DNA from: JBFIHF01 sp964411125
Lineage (GTDB): Bacteria > Myxococcota_A > Bradymonadia > Bradymonadales > Bradymonadaceae
Direction: 5' to 3'
NCBI GenBank assembly: GCA_964411125.1
Contig: CAYPJU010000077.1
Span: 1-31,948 of the forward strand
Length of the DNA: 31,948 nucleotides
Of this stretch, positions 21,886-30,452 are shown piece after piece. The notes under the pieces are model-generated. The model made no database searches and was not told where the DNA came from. It saw only the letters and a program-made list of their open reading frames with translations. The translations under genes were made by a program, and so were the position numbers. The first letter of the stretch is position 1, and each line of letters begins with the position of its first letter.

Positions 21886-24447
21886 ATGACGACCGCACCA
21901 GCGACCGACGAAGCTCCCCGAAACCTCACCGACCGGCTGACGAACCGCGGTCCCGACACCGACGCCGACGAGCTGTTCGACATCTTCCTCGAGTGGACGA
22001 TCGACCGGGGTTTCGAGCTCTATCCGGCGCAAGAAGAGGCGATCCTCGAAGTGTTCGCCGGCAACCACGTCGTCCTGAACACGCCGACCGGCTCGGGGAA
22101 GTCGCTGGTCGCGCTCGCGATGCATTTCTACTCGTTCGCTCGCGGGGAGCGCTCCTACTACACGTCGCCGATCAAGGCTCTGGTGAACGAGAAGTTCTTC
22201 GATCTCTGCCAGCATTTCGGCGCGGAGAACGTCGGGATGTCGACGGGGGACGCATCGATCAACCAGGACGCGCCGATCGTCTGCTGCACCCAGGAGATCC
22301 TCGCCGCCGCAGCGCTCAGCGAGGGAGAGACCGCGGCGATTCACCACGCTGTGATCGACGAGTTCCACTACTACGGGGACCGTGAGCGCGGGGTTGCGTG
22401 GCAGCTCCCGTTGTTGTTGCTCCCGCAGACCGCGTTCCTGCTGATGACGGCGACTCTCGGCGACCCGGAGAAGATCGCGAAGCGGCTGAAGAAGCGAACC
22501 GGTCGCGAGGTCGCCCTGGTGAAGAGCACCGAGCGTCCCGTGCCGTTGGAGTTTCGGTGGGCGACCGACATTCTGGTCAACACCATCGAGGAGCTCGTCG
22601 GCGACGGGCTCGCGCCTGTCTACGTGGTGAACTTCACGCAGCGAGACTGTGCCGAGCTCGCGCAGGCTTTGATGAGCCTCAAGCTCACTCCGTCGAAGGA
22701 CAAGGACGCGATCAAGGAGATTCTGAAGGAGGCGACGTTCGACACGCCGTACGGTTCGGTGATGAAGCGCTACCTGCAGCACGGGGTCGCCGTGCACCAC
22801 GGCGGGCTGCTGCCGAAGTACCGTCGGATCGTGGAGCGGCTCGCTCAGATGGGACTCCTGCGGGTGATCAGCGGGACCGACACGCTCGGCGTCGGGATCA
22901 ACCTGCCGCTGCGCACGGTCCTCTTCACGCAGCTCTACAAATACGACGGGGAAAAGACCCGGCAGTTGAAGGTCCGTGACTTCAAGCAGATCGCGGGGCG
23001 CGCGGGCCGCAAGGGATACGACGACCGCGGGTTGGTCGTCTGCCAGGCGCCCGAATACGTCATCGAGAACATGCGCATCGACGCGAAGATCGCGGCGAAC
23101 CCGGCGAAGGCGAAGAAGCTGAAGAAGAAGTCGGCGCCCGACAAGCGGTTCGTCGACTGGGACGAGGAGACCTTCCAGCGCCTGGCGTCGAGCGAGTCGG
23201 AGCGGCTCAAGTCACGGTTCACCGTGACGCACGCGATGCTGCTCGAGCTGATGCAGCGACCGCGGGCCGCCGGTTGCGGCTACCGAGCGCTGATCGACCT
23301 GATCGCCCTGAGCCACTCGCGGAGCGGGGAGAAGTCTCGGCTTCGGCGCAAAGCGCGGATGCTCTTTCAGTCGCTACGGGCGGGGGGGATCATCGAGCTC
23401 GAACCGCGCACGGACGGCAAGCGTGGGCAGCGGACGGTGCTCCAGGCAGACCTGCAGCACGACTTTTCGATCCACCACGCGCTGTCGCTCTATCTGGTGG
23501 AGGCGGCCGGGCGTCTGAACCCCGAGGATCCGGAGTACCACCTGAAGCTGCTGTCGCTGGTGGAGGCGATCCTGGAGGACCCGCGGGTCGTTCTGTTCCA
23601 GCAGATGTACAAGGCGCGAAACATCGCCTACGCGCAAATGAAGGCGGACGGGGTCGAGTACGAAGAGCGTCAGGAGAAGCTCGAGGAGATCACCTGGCCA
23701 ATGCCCGACGTGGAGCTCATCGCGGAGACGTTCGGCGAGTTTGCCCAGCGGAATCCGTGGGTCGGCAGCTTCGAGCCGGCGCCGAAGTCAGTCGTCCGCG
23801 ACATGTACGAGCGCTACTGCACGTTCAACGAGTACGTGAACGAGTTCGGCCTGGAGCGGTCCGAGGGGGTCCTGTTGCGCCACATTTCGCAGACGTACAA
23901 GACGCTGAAACAGAACGTCCCCGAGAACCTGCGGACCGAGATGGTCTACGACGTCATCGCCTACATCCGCGAGGTCATCGCGCGCGCGGACTCGAGCCTC
24001 GTCCAGGAATGGGAGATGATGCGCTACGGGCCGGACGGGGTCACGGTCGAGGATGGACCGCCACCTCCGCTCGACGCGGATCCCAAGGCTTTCAAGGCGC
24101 GCGTTCGCGCAGAGCTGCGCGCGATCGTCCAGGCGTTGGCTGCGGACGAGCTGGAAGAGGTTCCGGGCCTGCTGCGGCGGGGCGAGAAGGGGTGGACCCC
24201 GATGGGTCTCGAGGCGGCGTTCGAGGACTACTACGCCGAGTACGACCGCATCGTGTTCGACCACGCCGCGCGGGCGACGTCTCTGATTCGAATCCAGCGG
24301 ACCGGCCCCGGATACTGGGAGGTGACGCAGGCCCTGTGCGACCCCCAGGGGGACAACATGTGGTTCCTTCGCGGCAATGTCGACGTGAACGCAGTCCCCG
24401 ACGACCCCGACGCCCGCCTCTTCGCCCTCGAAGAAATCGGTCGGTAG
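21886..24447 (+). CDS. Ski2-like DEAD/DEAH-box helicase, DUF3516 type
   Basis: This 853-aa ATP-dependent RNA/DNA helicase has TPTGSGKS (66-73, Walker A), TSPIKALVNEKF, TGDASINQDAPIVCCTQEIL, DEFH (158-161, Walker B), LMTATLGD, SGTDTLGVGINLPLRTVLF and QIAGRAGRKGYD (from 368, motif VI). The long C-terminal part (about 400-853) matches the DUF3516 type found mainly in Actinobacteria and some other phyla. The family is related to Ski2/Mtr4 RNA helicases, but its bacterial role is not settled; RNA turnover is a reasonable guess. It stands alone between two kinase genes with its own promoter. A 158-bp spacer with hairpins and a dispersed repeat follows it. Confidence 0.88.
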   Translation: MTTAPATDEAPRNLTDRLTNRGPDTDADELFDIFLEWTIDRGFELYPAQEEAILEVFAGNHVVLNTPTGSGKSLVALAMHFYSFARGERSYYTSPIKALVNEKFFDLCQHFGAENVGMSTGDASINQDAPIVCCTQEILAAAALSEGETAAIHHAVIDEFHYYGDRERGVAWQLPLLLLPQTAFLLMTATLGDPEKIAKRLKKRTGREVALVKSTERPVPLEFRWATDILVNTIEELVGDGLAPVYVVNFTQRDCAELAQALMSLKLTPSKDKDAIKEILKEATFDTPYGSVMKRYLQHGVAVHHGGLLPKYRRIVERLAQMGLLRVISGTDTLGVGINLPLRTVLFTQLYKYDGEKTRQLKVRDFKQIAGRAGRKGYDDRGLVVCQAPEYVIENMRIDAKIAANPAKAKKLKKKSAPDKRFVDWDEETFQRLASSESERLKSRFTVTHAMLLELMQRPRAAGCGYRALIDLIALSHSRSGEKSRLRRKARMLFQSLRAGGIIELEPRTDGKRGQRTVLQADLQHDFSIHHALSLYLVEAAGRLNPEDPEYHLKLLSLVEAILEDPRVVLFQQMYKARNIAYAQMKADGVEYEERQEKLEEITWPMPDVELIAETFGEFAQRNPWVGSFEPAPKSVVRDMYERYCTFNEYVNEFGLERSEGVLLRHISQTYKTLKQNVPENLRTEMVYDVIAYIREVIARADSSLVQEWEMMRYGPDGVTVEDGPPPPLDADPKAFKARVRAELRAIVQALAADELEEVPGLLRRGEKGWTPMGLEAAFEDYYAEYDRIVFDHAARATSLIRIQRTGPGYWEVTQALCDPQGDNMWFLRGNVDVNAVPDDPDARLFALEEIGR

Positions 24448-24470
24448 CGCGTAAGGGGACCGGTGGCCGA

Positions 24471-24513
24471 CGGCTCCCGGGCCGACCGGCTCGCTATCGC
24501 TCGCAGGGAGCCG
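24471..24513. repeat. Inverted repeat after the helicase gene
   Basis: CGGCTCCC (24471-24478) and GGGAGCCG (24506-24513) form a perfect 8-bp stem. A competing stem uses CCGGGCC (24477-24483) and GGCCCGG (24517-24523). It follows the helicase stop by about 24 bp and could act as a terminator-like hairpin, though no T-run follows. Confidence 0.45.
24481..24508. repeat. Dispersed 28-bp repeat, copy 1
   Basis: These 28 bases (beginning GCCGACCGGCTCGCTATCGC) recur exactly at 31724-31751. Both copies are intergenic. It contains GCTCGC twice around a short ATC centre. It is probably a member of a genome-wide intergenic repeat family. Confidence 0.6.
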
Positions 24514-24593
24514 CCAGGCCCGGAAGCTGTTGAGACCCCAAGCGCCAGCGCAACCTCCCGAAAAACGAAAGTCGCAACTGCAGCCACAACGGA

Positions 24594-24599
24594 TAGAAT
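24594..24599 (+). promoter_or_regulatory. -10-like element directly before the kinase-hydrolase start
   Basis: TAGAAT (five of six to TATAAT) ends six bases before the ATG at 24606. No Shine-Dalgarno is present, and the spacing would produce a leaderless mRNA. No convincing -35 is visible. Confidence 0.3.
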
Positions 24600-24605
24600 G
24601 TAGCG

Positions 24606-26633
24606 ATGCGACTGCCCACCGTCGGTACGGTCTTCATCGACCGCTACAAGCTGGTCGAAGTCCTCGGTGAAGGGGGCTTCGCGACCGTGTTCCGCGCCAT
24701 CGACACGTCGGTGGACCGGCAGGTGGCGGTGAAGGTGCTCACCCCCGACGAGGACGGGTACGAGCAGTCGACGGTGTCCCGTTTCATGCGCGAGGGGCGG
24801 GTCCTCGCGACGCTACGCGACCCCCACACGATCACGATGTTCGACTTCGGCCGGTCGGACAGCGGCCTCCTGTACATGGTGTTCGAGTACGTCGCGGGGG
24901 TCGACCTCTCGAAGATTCTCGCGATGCGCGGACCGTTCGACGAGCCGACGACGATCCACGTCCTGCGCCAGCTCCTGGGCGCGCTTCACGAAGCGCACAC
25001 CGCGGGGGTGCTCCATCGCGACCTGAAGCCTGCCAACGTCCTCGTGTACGAGTACATGGGGGACGACGCACGGGTGACGCTGATCGATTTCGGGATCGCG
25101 AAGCCGGTCGTCTCGACGCCGGAAACACCGGGCATCACGGTCGCGGGTACGATGGTCGGGACGCCCCGTTACATGTCGCCGGAGCAGCTCTTCGATCAGG
25201 ACGTCGGTCCGGCTTCGGACGTCTTCAGCCTGGGGCTCATCGTCTACGAGATGCTCGTAGGTCGCCCCGCCGTGCAGGGAAACCACACGCACGAGATGAT
25301 GGCTGTGCAGCTCGACTCGGACCCGTTTCGCCTGCCGGAGCAGCTCGACATTCGTCCGGGATTCCGAGCGATCGTCGAATGCATGCTGGAGCGCGAGCTC
25401 CCGCGCCGGTACCCGTCGGCGGAAGCGGTCCTGGAAGCCCTCGACCGGCTCGATCCGCCGCGGCGCAGCATTCGGATGGCGGCCGCGCCGGTGCCGCGAC
25501 AGCCCGTGCAGGCCGACGAATCGGTGGCGGAGTCGCTCTCGGACCCGCGTCTGATGATCGGGGCGGGGCTCGTCACGATCGCGACGGTCGCGGTCGGCCT
25601 CCTGCTGCTGACGATGGGTGACGAGGAGCCGACGGGAGCGCCCTCTCACGTCGTACCCTCGCGGGTGGAGAGGCTCTCACCTCCCCCGACTCCTTCGGCC
25701 GTGGACGAGCCCGCCGACCCGGAACCGGCCAGCCCCCCGCCCTCGGCGGTTCAGATCTTGCGGGTCGACGCCGGGGCACCCGCGGCCGACACCGGTCCAT
25801 GCGGCGGGGAGCCACCTTTCGTGGGGACGAAGAAGCGGACGACTTCGGTGCGCGACGGGATGGGGAGCTGGCTCACGTACGTGCCGAAGAACTACGACAG
25901 CAGTCGCGCGTATGGGCTCATCCTCCTCTTCCACGGGGCCACGTCGAACGGGCAGGCGGCCCTGGACCAGCTGGGGCTCGTGCCGCGCGTCGCCGACCAC
26001 GACTACATCGTGATCGCTCCCGATTCGCCCGACTTCGTGGGACCGTGGCGACGTCCGAGCGACATGGATCTGGTCGAAGGTGCGATCGAGTCGACCCGTG
26101 AGGAGTTCTGCGTCGCTCCCGGGCAGATCTTCGCGGTCGGCACTGGCTCGGGGGCCCGCATGGCCGAACGGGTGGGCTGCGAGATCGAGCTCGCCGCGAT
26201 CGCTTCGACGGCGTTTCGGCAGCGCCCGGGGGAACCTACATGTGAGCCCGATCATCCCCATCGCCTGCTCCTGATCGAGGGCAGGAACGATCCCTATCTC
26301 CCGGCCGAAGGGGGGGCGAGCTGCTCGGGGATCGGCGTCATCTCGCGCGAAGAAAAACTGGAGTGGGGCCGCGAGCGAAACGGATGCACGAAGGCCAGTA
26401 CGCCGTGGAAGGAACCTCGCAAGCGCGGGACCTGCGAGGAATGGTCGTGCGATACGCAGTTCGTCTCGTGCCTCGTCCATGGGGGGCACAACTGGCCCGG
26501 GGAGAAGCCGGGGCTGTTTCCGCCATGCTCCTCGATACCGAGCGCGTTCGATTACGTCGGAACCGTGCTCGAGTTCTTCGACGACGCGCGCTCCGCGTTG
26601 GAGTCCCCCGACCGGGACGCGGACGCCGGCTGA
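24606..26633 (+). CDS. Ser/Thr kinase joined to a PHB-depolymerase-like ectodomain
   Basis: The 675-aa protein has an intact N-terminal Hanks-type kinase (14-275): GEGGFATV (21-28), Lys43, HRDLKPAN (137-144), DFG (161-163), TMVGTPRYMSPEQL. A single membrane helix (about 316-338) and a Pro-rich linker lead to an extracytoplasmic domain (about 395-660) similar to the LpqC/PHB-depolymerase esterases: LTYVPKNYDSSRAYGLILLFHG, IAPDSPDF, LLIEGRNDPYLP and HGGHNWPG (His628). At the nucleophile elbow it reads GTGSG (512-516), so Ser515 is one position off the usual GxSxG. The domain could be a ligand sensor rather than an active esterase. It ends 3 bp from the converging LamG gene. Confidence 0.87.
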   Translation: MRLPTVGTVFIDRYKLVEVLGEGGFATVFRAIDTSVDRQVAVKVLTPDEDGYEQSTVSRFMREGRVLATLRDPHTITMFDFGRSDSGLLYMVFEYVAGVDLSKILAMRGPFDEPTTIHVLRQLLGALHEAHTAGVLHRDLKPANVLVYEYMGDDARVTLIDFGIAKPVVSTPETPGITVAGTMVGTPRYMSPEQLFDQDVGPASDVFSLGLIVYEMLVGRPAVQGNHTHEMMAVQLDSDPFRLPEQLDIRPGFRAIVECMLERELPRRYPSAEAVLEALDRLDPPRRSIRMAAAPVPRQPVQADESVAESLSDPRLMIGAGLVTIATVAVGLLLLTMGDEEPTGAPSHVVPSRVERLSPPPTPSAVDEPADPEPASPPPSAVQILRVDAGAPAADTGPCGGEPPFVGTKKRTTSVRDGMGSWLTYVPKNYDSSRAYGLILLFHGATSNGQAALDQLGLVPRVADHDYIVIAPDSPDFVGPWRRPSDMDLVEGAIESTREEFCVAPGQIFAVGTGSGARMAERVGCEIELAAIASTAFRQRPGEPTCEPDHPHRLLLIEGRNDPYLPAEGGASCSGIGVISREEKLEWGRERNGCTKASTPWKEPRKRGTCEEWSCDTQFVSCLVHGGHNWPGEKPGLFPPCSSIPSAFDYVGTVLEFFDDARSALESPDRDADAG

Positions 26634-26636
26634 GGC

Positions 26637-27617
26637 TCAGTCGGTGCCGAGGACGCACGTCGGGGATGCGATCGCCGCGATCTGCGGCCCCGTGAGCACT
26701 TCCCCCCAGATGGCGACGTCGTCGAGTCGCCCCACGAAGGGAGCGATGGGATCGAACGTCCCGGTCGAGGCAGCCCATCCGTCACCTCCGACGGTGACCC
26801 ATTCCGGGTTCGTCGTGGGAGCCCATCCGACGGCCTGCGAATCGACGAGCTGACCGTCCACCCACAGTTCGGTGCGGCCTTCGACGATGGTGAACGCGAC
26901 GTGGGTCCAGGTGGCGGCGGGATCGACGGGGTGGGAGAGCTGAGCGCTCGGATCGGCGCCGGTTCCCTGGACCCTGAGGCGAAATTCTCCGCTGGCGATG
27001 ATGAGCCGCATGTGTCCGGGGGCGGTGGTTCCGCTGGCGTCCTTCGTGAACAACCCCGAATTGACGAGCATCGTCGGGTTCGCCGGCGCCAACCACATCG
27101 CGACGGTGATCGCGTCGACCTCGAGCAGCGATGCGTGGGGGGCACCGGCGGGAGTATCTCCGCCGGCGATGGCGAGGACGCGTCCGCTACGTCCCGTCGT
27201 CACCGAAGCGCCGGAGACGTCGAGCGGATAGTCACCCCCCGAGCCTGCGTTCGGCGCGACTCCGGCGGCCGCGTCCGTGAAGTTCCAGAGGACGAGCGGG
27301 ACAGGGGCTCCACACGGGGCTGTGGGAAGATCTGGAGTCGCAGCGTCCGCGTCGGCGATCCTCATGTCGGAGTTCCCGCCGTCCATTCGGCCGAGGTCGA
27401 AGCCGTCCGAGTCGCGGTCTGGCGACGAGTCCGGTTCTCCTCCTGCATCGTTTCGCGAGCCGTCGTCGCGGCTCGAGGCGTCGGTCGGCCGGGAGGAGTC
27501 GGGAGCCCCATCAGGTTCTCCTCCGGCGGTATGTCCTCCGCGGGGCTCGGCGATGCATCCCGCCAGGACCATCGCAGCCATGACGGCGATGTGGGCTCGA
27601 GGGTCCCGACCGGGCAT
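26637..27617 (-). CDS. LamG/concanavalin-like lipoprotein
   Basis: This 326-aa lipoprotein (lipobox VLAGC, Cys21) has a low-complexity Asp/Ser/Gly/Pro linker (about 25-98) and a C-terminal LamG-like jelly-roll domain (about 105-322). Visible landmarks are VLWNFTDAAAGVAPNAGSGG, AITVAMWLAPANPTMLVNSGLF, WTHVAFTIVEGRTELWVDGQL and FVGRLDDVAIWGEVLTGPQI. These domains often bind carbohydrates or proteins at the cell surface. AGGAG, inside the end of the upstream gene, precedes the ATG. Only 2 bp separate the two genes, so they should share an mRNA. Confidence 0.85.
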   Translation of the reverse strand: MPGRDPRAHIAVMAAMVLAGCIAEPRGGHTAGGEPDGAPDSSRPTDASSRDDGSRNDAGGEPDSSPDRDSDGFDLGRMDGGNSDMRIADADAATPDLPTAPCGAPVPLVLWNFTDAAAGVAPNAGSGGDYPLDVSGASVTTGRSGRVLAIAGGDTPAGAPHASLLEVDAITVAMWLAPANPTMLVNSGLFTKDASGTTAPGHMRLIIASGEFRLRVQGTGADPSAQLSHPVDPAATWTHVAFTIVEGRTELWVDGQLVDSQAVGWAPTTNPEWVTVGGDGWAASTGTFDPIAPFVGRLDDVAIWGEVLTGPQIAAIASPTCVLGTD

Positions 27618-27619
27618 CG

Positions 27620-28261
27620 CTACTCCTGTTCGTCCAACATTTCTTTGGCCTCTTCGGGTCCGGTCTCCGGTGCCTTGGGGGGCTCTTCCTCGTTGGCTCG
27701 GAGCGGCTTCTCGGTCGGGGGCTGCGCGAGCTGCACTTCCTCTTCGACCTCCTCGACTTCGCTGGTCGGGGTACCCGCGGCGGTCTCCGAGCGCTTGCGA
27801 TCGGGGAGGGGTTTGGCGGCGAGGGACCCCTCGGAGAGTGTTCCTCCGAGCTTCGGCAGGTTGACGCCCGTGCTCGGTCTGTCCCCCGCTTCCCTCGCTT
27901 CCGAGCTGGAAGCCTCAGAGAGGGAGGCGCTCGACTTCTCGACCATCGACTTGAGCTTATTTTTCAGGTGCTTGGGCAGTTTGCCGCGGACCATACCTAC
28001 AGCGGAGAGACCGTTGGTCCCGGTGGTGTTGAGCCCGACCGAGATGAGCTCGAAGTCCCATTTCTTGTCGCCGCGCCTGAGCGTGAACGTCTTCTTCGCG
28101 TTCGCTTCGAGCCGCGCTTTGGCTTCGACCGGGACGGTGAACCGAAGCTTGCGCCCCTCGGGCGACCCCTGTCGATTGATCCAGTGTACGACCGGAATCT
28201 CCTCGTCGCCGAGGAAGAGGGAAAACTGAGTGCTCATCATTTGCTCTAGTTGTAGGGACAT
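27620..28261 (-). CDS. Unknown protein with conserved-looking N-terminus and acidic tail
   Basis: The 213-aa product has a folded-looking first half (about 9-115) with beta-like segments FSLFLGDEEIPVVHWIN, RKLRFTVPVEAKARLE and KWDFELISVGLNTTGT. A disordered second half is rich in Glu, Pro and Ser, ending in an acidic run. There is no signal peptide, so it should be cytoplasmic. I do not recognise the family. Start choices are 28261, 28240 and 28237; 28261 was taken because the promoter at 28270-28297 would place transcription only a few bases upstream. It is co-transcribed with the LamG lipoprotein gene. Confidence 0.65.
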   Translation of the reverse strand: MSLQLEQMMSTQFSLFLGDEEIPVVHWINRQGSPEGRKLRFTVPVEAKARLEANAKKTFTLRRGDKKWDFELISVGLNTTGTNGLSAVGMVRGKLPKHLKNKLKSMVEKSSASLSEASSSEAREAGDRPSTGVNLPKLGGTLSEGSLAAKPLPDRKRSETAAGTPTSEVEEVEEEVQLAQPPTEKPLRANEEEPPKAPETGPEEAKEMLDEQE

Positions 28262-28269
28262 GGCGATCC

Positions 28270-28297
28270 AAGATACCCCGCTGCGGCTCTTAGGCAA
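28270..28297 (-). promoter_or_regulatory. Sigma-70-type promoter for the unknown/LamG pair
   Basis: On the minus strand TTGCCT (28297-28292) and TATCTT (28275-28270) are separated by 16 bp. Eight bases lie between the -10 element and the ATG at 28261, giving a leader of zero to two bases. The -10 element is identical to the one before the helicase. Confidence 0.4.
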
Positions 28298-28428
28298 CCC
28301 TGCGTGAGGCCCGCCGGACCTCCGCGAATCTCCTGGCGCTCCAAGCCGGGGCGAACTTTCAGGTTCTTTTCGTTCCCCGTCTCTTTCCCTCCCGCTACGG
28401 ATGGTGCGTGTTCAGAGGAGGTCGTGAA

Positions 28429-28632
28429 ATGGTCGGAGACGAGTTGGGAGAGACAGAGCGGACATCGTGCCGAAACGACGCGCCAGCCGCGAAGTCGTCC
28501 GCCCCGCCGGTGGCGGTGGAAGGAGCGGCAGCGAAGGAGCGCATGTTGAGCGCGGGTCGGAGGCGGTCGAGCGCCGCCGAGGCGCGGGTCCTCCGGGCGA
28601 TGGCCGCGCGCCTGCAGAGCTACCTCGGCTGA
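28429..28632 (+). CDS. Small 67-aa hypothetical protein
   Basis: A short frame with a very strong Shine-Dalgarno (GAGGAGG, 28415-28421) seven bases before the ATG. The product is Ala/Arg-rich. The first 40 residues look disordered and polar, and the last 25 (RRRSSAAEARVLRAMAARLQ) could form a basic amphipathic helix. The stop lies directly against the stop of rny. No family is recognised. The ribosome binding site is the main support; composition alone could allow a spurious frame in this GC-rich DNA. Confidence 0.5.
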   Translation: MVGDELGETERTSCRNDAPAAKSSAPPVAVEGAAAKERMLSAGRRRSSAAEARVLRAMAARLQSYLG

Positions 28633-30327
28633 CTACTTCGCGTAGTCGACGGCGCGTGTCTCGCGAATGACGCAGACCTTGATCTGTCCGGGATAAGTGA
28701 GTTCGTTCTCGATCTTGCGGGCGATCTCCTTCGACAGCGCGAACGCTTGATCGTCGTTGACCTTCGAGTTCTCGACCATCACGCGGATCTCCCGACCGGC
28801 CTGGATGGCGAAGCTTCGCTCGACCCCCTCGAAGTCGGACGAGATGCGCTCGAGGTCCTTGAGACGCTGGACGTAGGTCTCGAGGATCTCGCGGCGGGCG
28901 CCGGGGCGGGCGCCCGAAAGCGCGTCCGCAGCGATGACGAGGTGCGCGATGACGGAGTTCTGCGGCTCTTCGTTGTGGTGCGCTGCGATGGCGTTACGCA
29001 CGATCTCCGCTTCGCCGCACTTCCGCGCGATCTCAGCGCCGATGAGGGCGTGCGATCCTTCCTGCTCGTGGGTGAGCGCCTTGCCGATGTCGTGCAGCAA
29101 CCCGGCGCGGCGGGCGGCCTTGACGTCGAGCCCGAGCTCGGTCGCCATCAGGCCGCAGAGGAAGCCGGTCTCGATGGAGTGGGCCCACATGTTCTGGCCG
29201 TAGCTCGTGCGGTAGCGCAGGCGCCCGAGGAGCCGGATGATGTCGCCGTGGAGCCCGTGGATGCCGAGCTCGAACGCCGCCTGCTCGCCGTAGCTCTTGA
29301 TCTCGCGTTCCACCTCCTCGCGGGTCTTCTCGACGACCTCCTCGATCCGGGTCGGGTGGATCCGCCCGTCGGAGAGCATCTTCTGCATCGCCTGGGTGGC
29401 GATGTGTCGCCGAACGGGGTCGAAACCGCTGATGACGACGGCTTCGGGGGTGTCGTCGATGATGACGTCCATGCCGGTGGCGGCCTCGAAGGCGCGGATG
29501 TTTCGGCCCTCGCGCCCGATGATTCGGCCCTTGAGGTCGTCGGACTGCAGTTGGACCACCGAGACGCTGCGCTCGACGACGTACTCGCCGGCCCATCGCT
29601 GGATGGCGATGCCGAGGATCTTCTTGGCGCGCTTGTCGGCCTCCTCGGTGGCCTGTTCTTCGATCTGGCGGACGAGCTTCGACGCTTCGATCTTGGCGTC
29701 ACCGCTGACGCGCTCCATCAGCTCGTTACGCGCTTCGTCGCGGGTGTAGCTGCCGACACGCTCGAGCTCGGCGGCGATCTTCTGTTCGGCGTTCTCGAGC
29801 TTCGCGGTGCGCTGGTCGAGCTCCTGGGTTCTCTCTTCGAGCGCCCGGGAGGTCGCCTCGATCTCGGACTCGCGGCTGTCGAGCTTCTCTCCCCGAGCGT
29901 CGAGGCTCGCCTCACGGTTGGTGAGCCGCTCCTCGAACTTCTCGAGCTCGGCGCGACGCTTTCCGATCTCTTTGTCGGCATCGCGGCGCGCGGCCATTAC
30001 GGCTTCCTTCGCCTGGATGTCGGCTTCCTTGAGGCGCGACTTCGCGTCGGCCTCGGCGTCTTCCGTGATCCGGCGCGCCTTGCGTTCGGCTTCGTCGCGG
30101 ATCTCCTTCTCGAAGCGCGCCTCGAGCTCGGCGGTGACGCTCTCGGTGAGCTCGTCGCGCACCTCGCGTTCGACGCGGGATCGAGTCTCGGAGGCGACGT
30201 CCGCTTTCATCTCGTCGATCTTCTCGCCGACCTGCTCCTGAATGGTCCTCGTCGCCCGGTTGGCCATGAGCAATCCTCCGATGAGGACGCCCATGACGAG
30301 CCCGAGCAGCAGAAACGCCATGTCCAT
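28633..30327 (-). CDS. Ribonuclease Y
   Basis: This is RNase Y, the membrane-bound endoribonuclease that starts mRNA decay in many bacteria. The 564-aa product has an N-terminal membrane helix (about 3-21), a long Glu/Lys/Arg-rich coiled coil (about 25-220), a KH domain (GRIIGREGRNIRAFEAATG), and an HD domain with LLHDIGKALTHE (His412, Asp413). The C-terminus VCVIRETRAVDYAK is typical. GGGAG lies six bases before the ATG at 30327; an upstream in-frame ATG at 30351 has no site. It is followed upstream by ygfA and zapA on the same strand, a grouping often seen in deltaproteobacteria-like genomes. Confidence 0.95.
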   Translation of the reverse strand: MDMAFLLLGLVMGVLIGGLLMANRATRTIQEQVGEKIDEMKADVASETRSRVEREVRDELTESVTAELEARFEKEIRDEAERKARRITEDAEADAKSRLKEADIQAKEAVMAARRDADKEIGKRRAELEKFEERLTNREASLDARGEKLDSRESEIEATSRALEERTQELDQRTAKLENAEQKIAAELERVGSYTRDEARNELMERVSGDAKIEASKLVRQIEEQATEEADKRAKKILGIAIQRWAGEYVVERSVSVVQLQSDDLKGRIIGREGRNIRAFEAATGMDVIIDDTPEAVVISGFDPVRRHIATQAMQKMLSDGRIHPTRIEEVVEKTREEVEREIKSYGEQAAFELGIHGLHGDIIRLLGRLRYRTSYGQNMWAHSIETGFLCGLMATELGLDVKAARRAGLLHDIGKALTHEQEGSHALIGAEIARKCGEAEIVRNAIAAHHNEEPQNSVIAHLVIAADALSGARPGARREILETYVQRLKDLERISSDFEGVERSFAIQAGREIRVMVENSKVNDDQAFALSKEIARKIENELTYPGQIKVCVIRETRAVDYAK

Positions 30328-30350
30328 GGAAAACTCCCTTCGTATCGTCA

Positions 30351-30374
30351 CGCGTGGATCGGTCGATCCGCGCG
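30351..30374. promoter_or_regulatory. Hairpin between ygfA and rny
   Basis: CGCGTGGATCG (30351-30361) and CGATCCGCGCG (30364-30374) pair with one T-G exception around a 2-nt loop. It lies in the rny leader, 24 bp before the start codon. It could be a leader structure of rny or a weak terminator for upstream genes; no T-run follows on the minus strand. Confidence 0.4.
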
Positions 30375-30452
30375 GAAAGTTCGTGCGGCTACGGTCCCGC
30401 AGGCGACCTGCAAAGTCAAAGGCAGCGTCGCGAGCATTCGCGGTCTACACCG

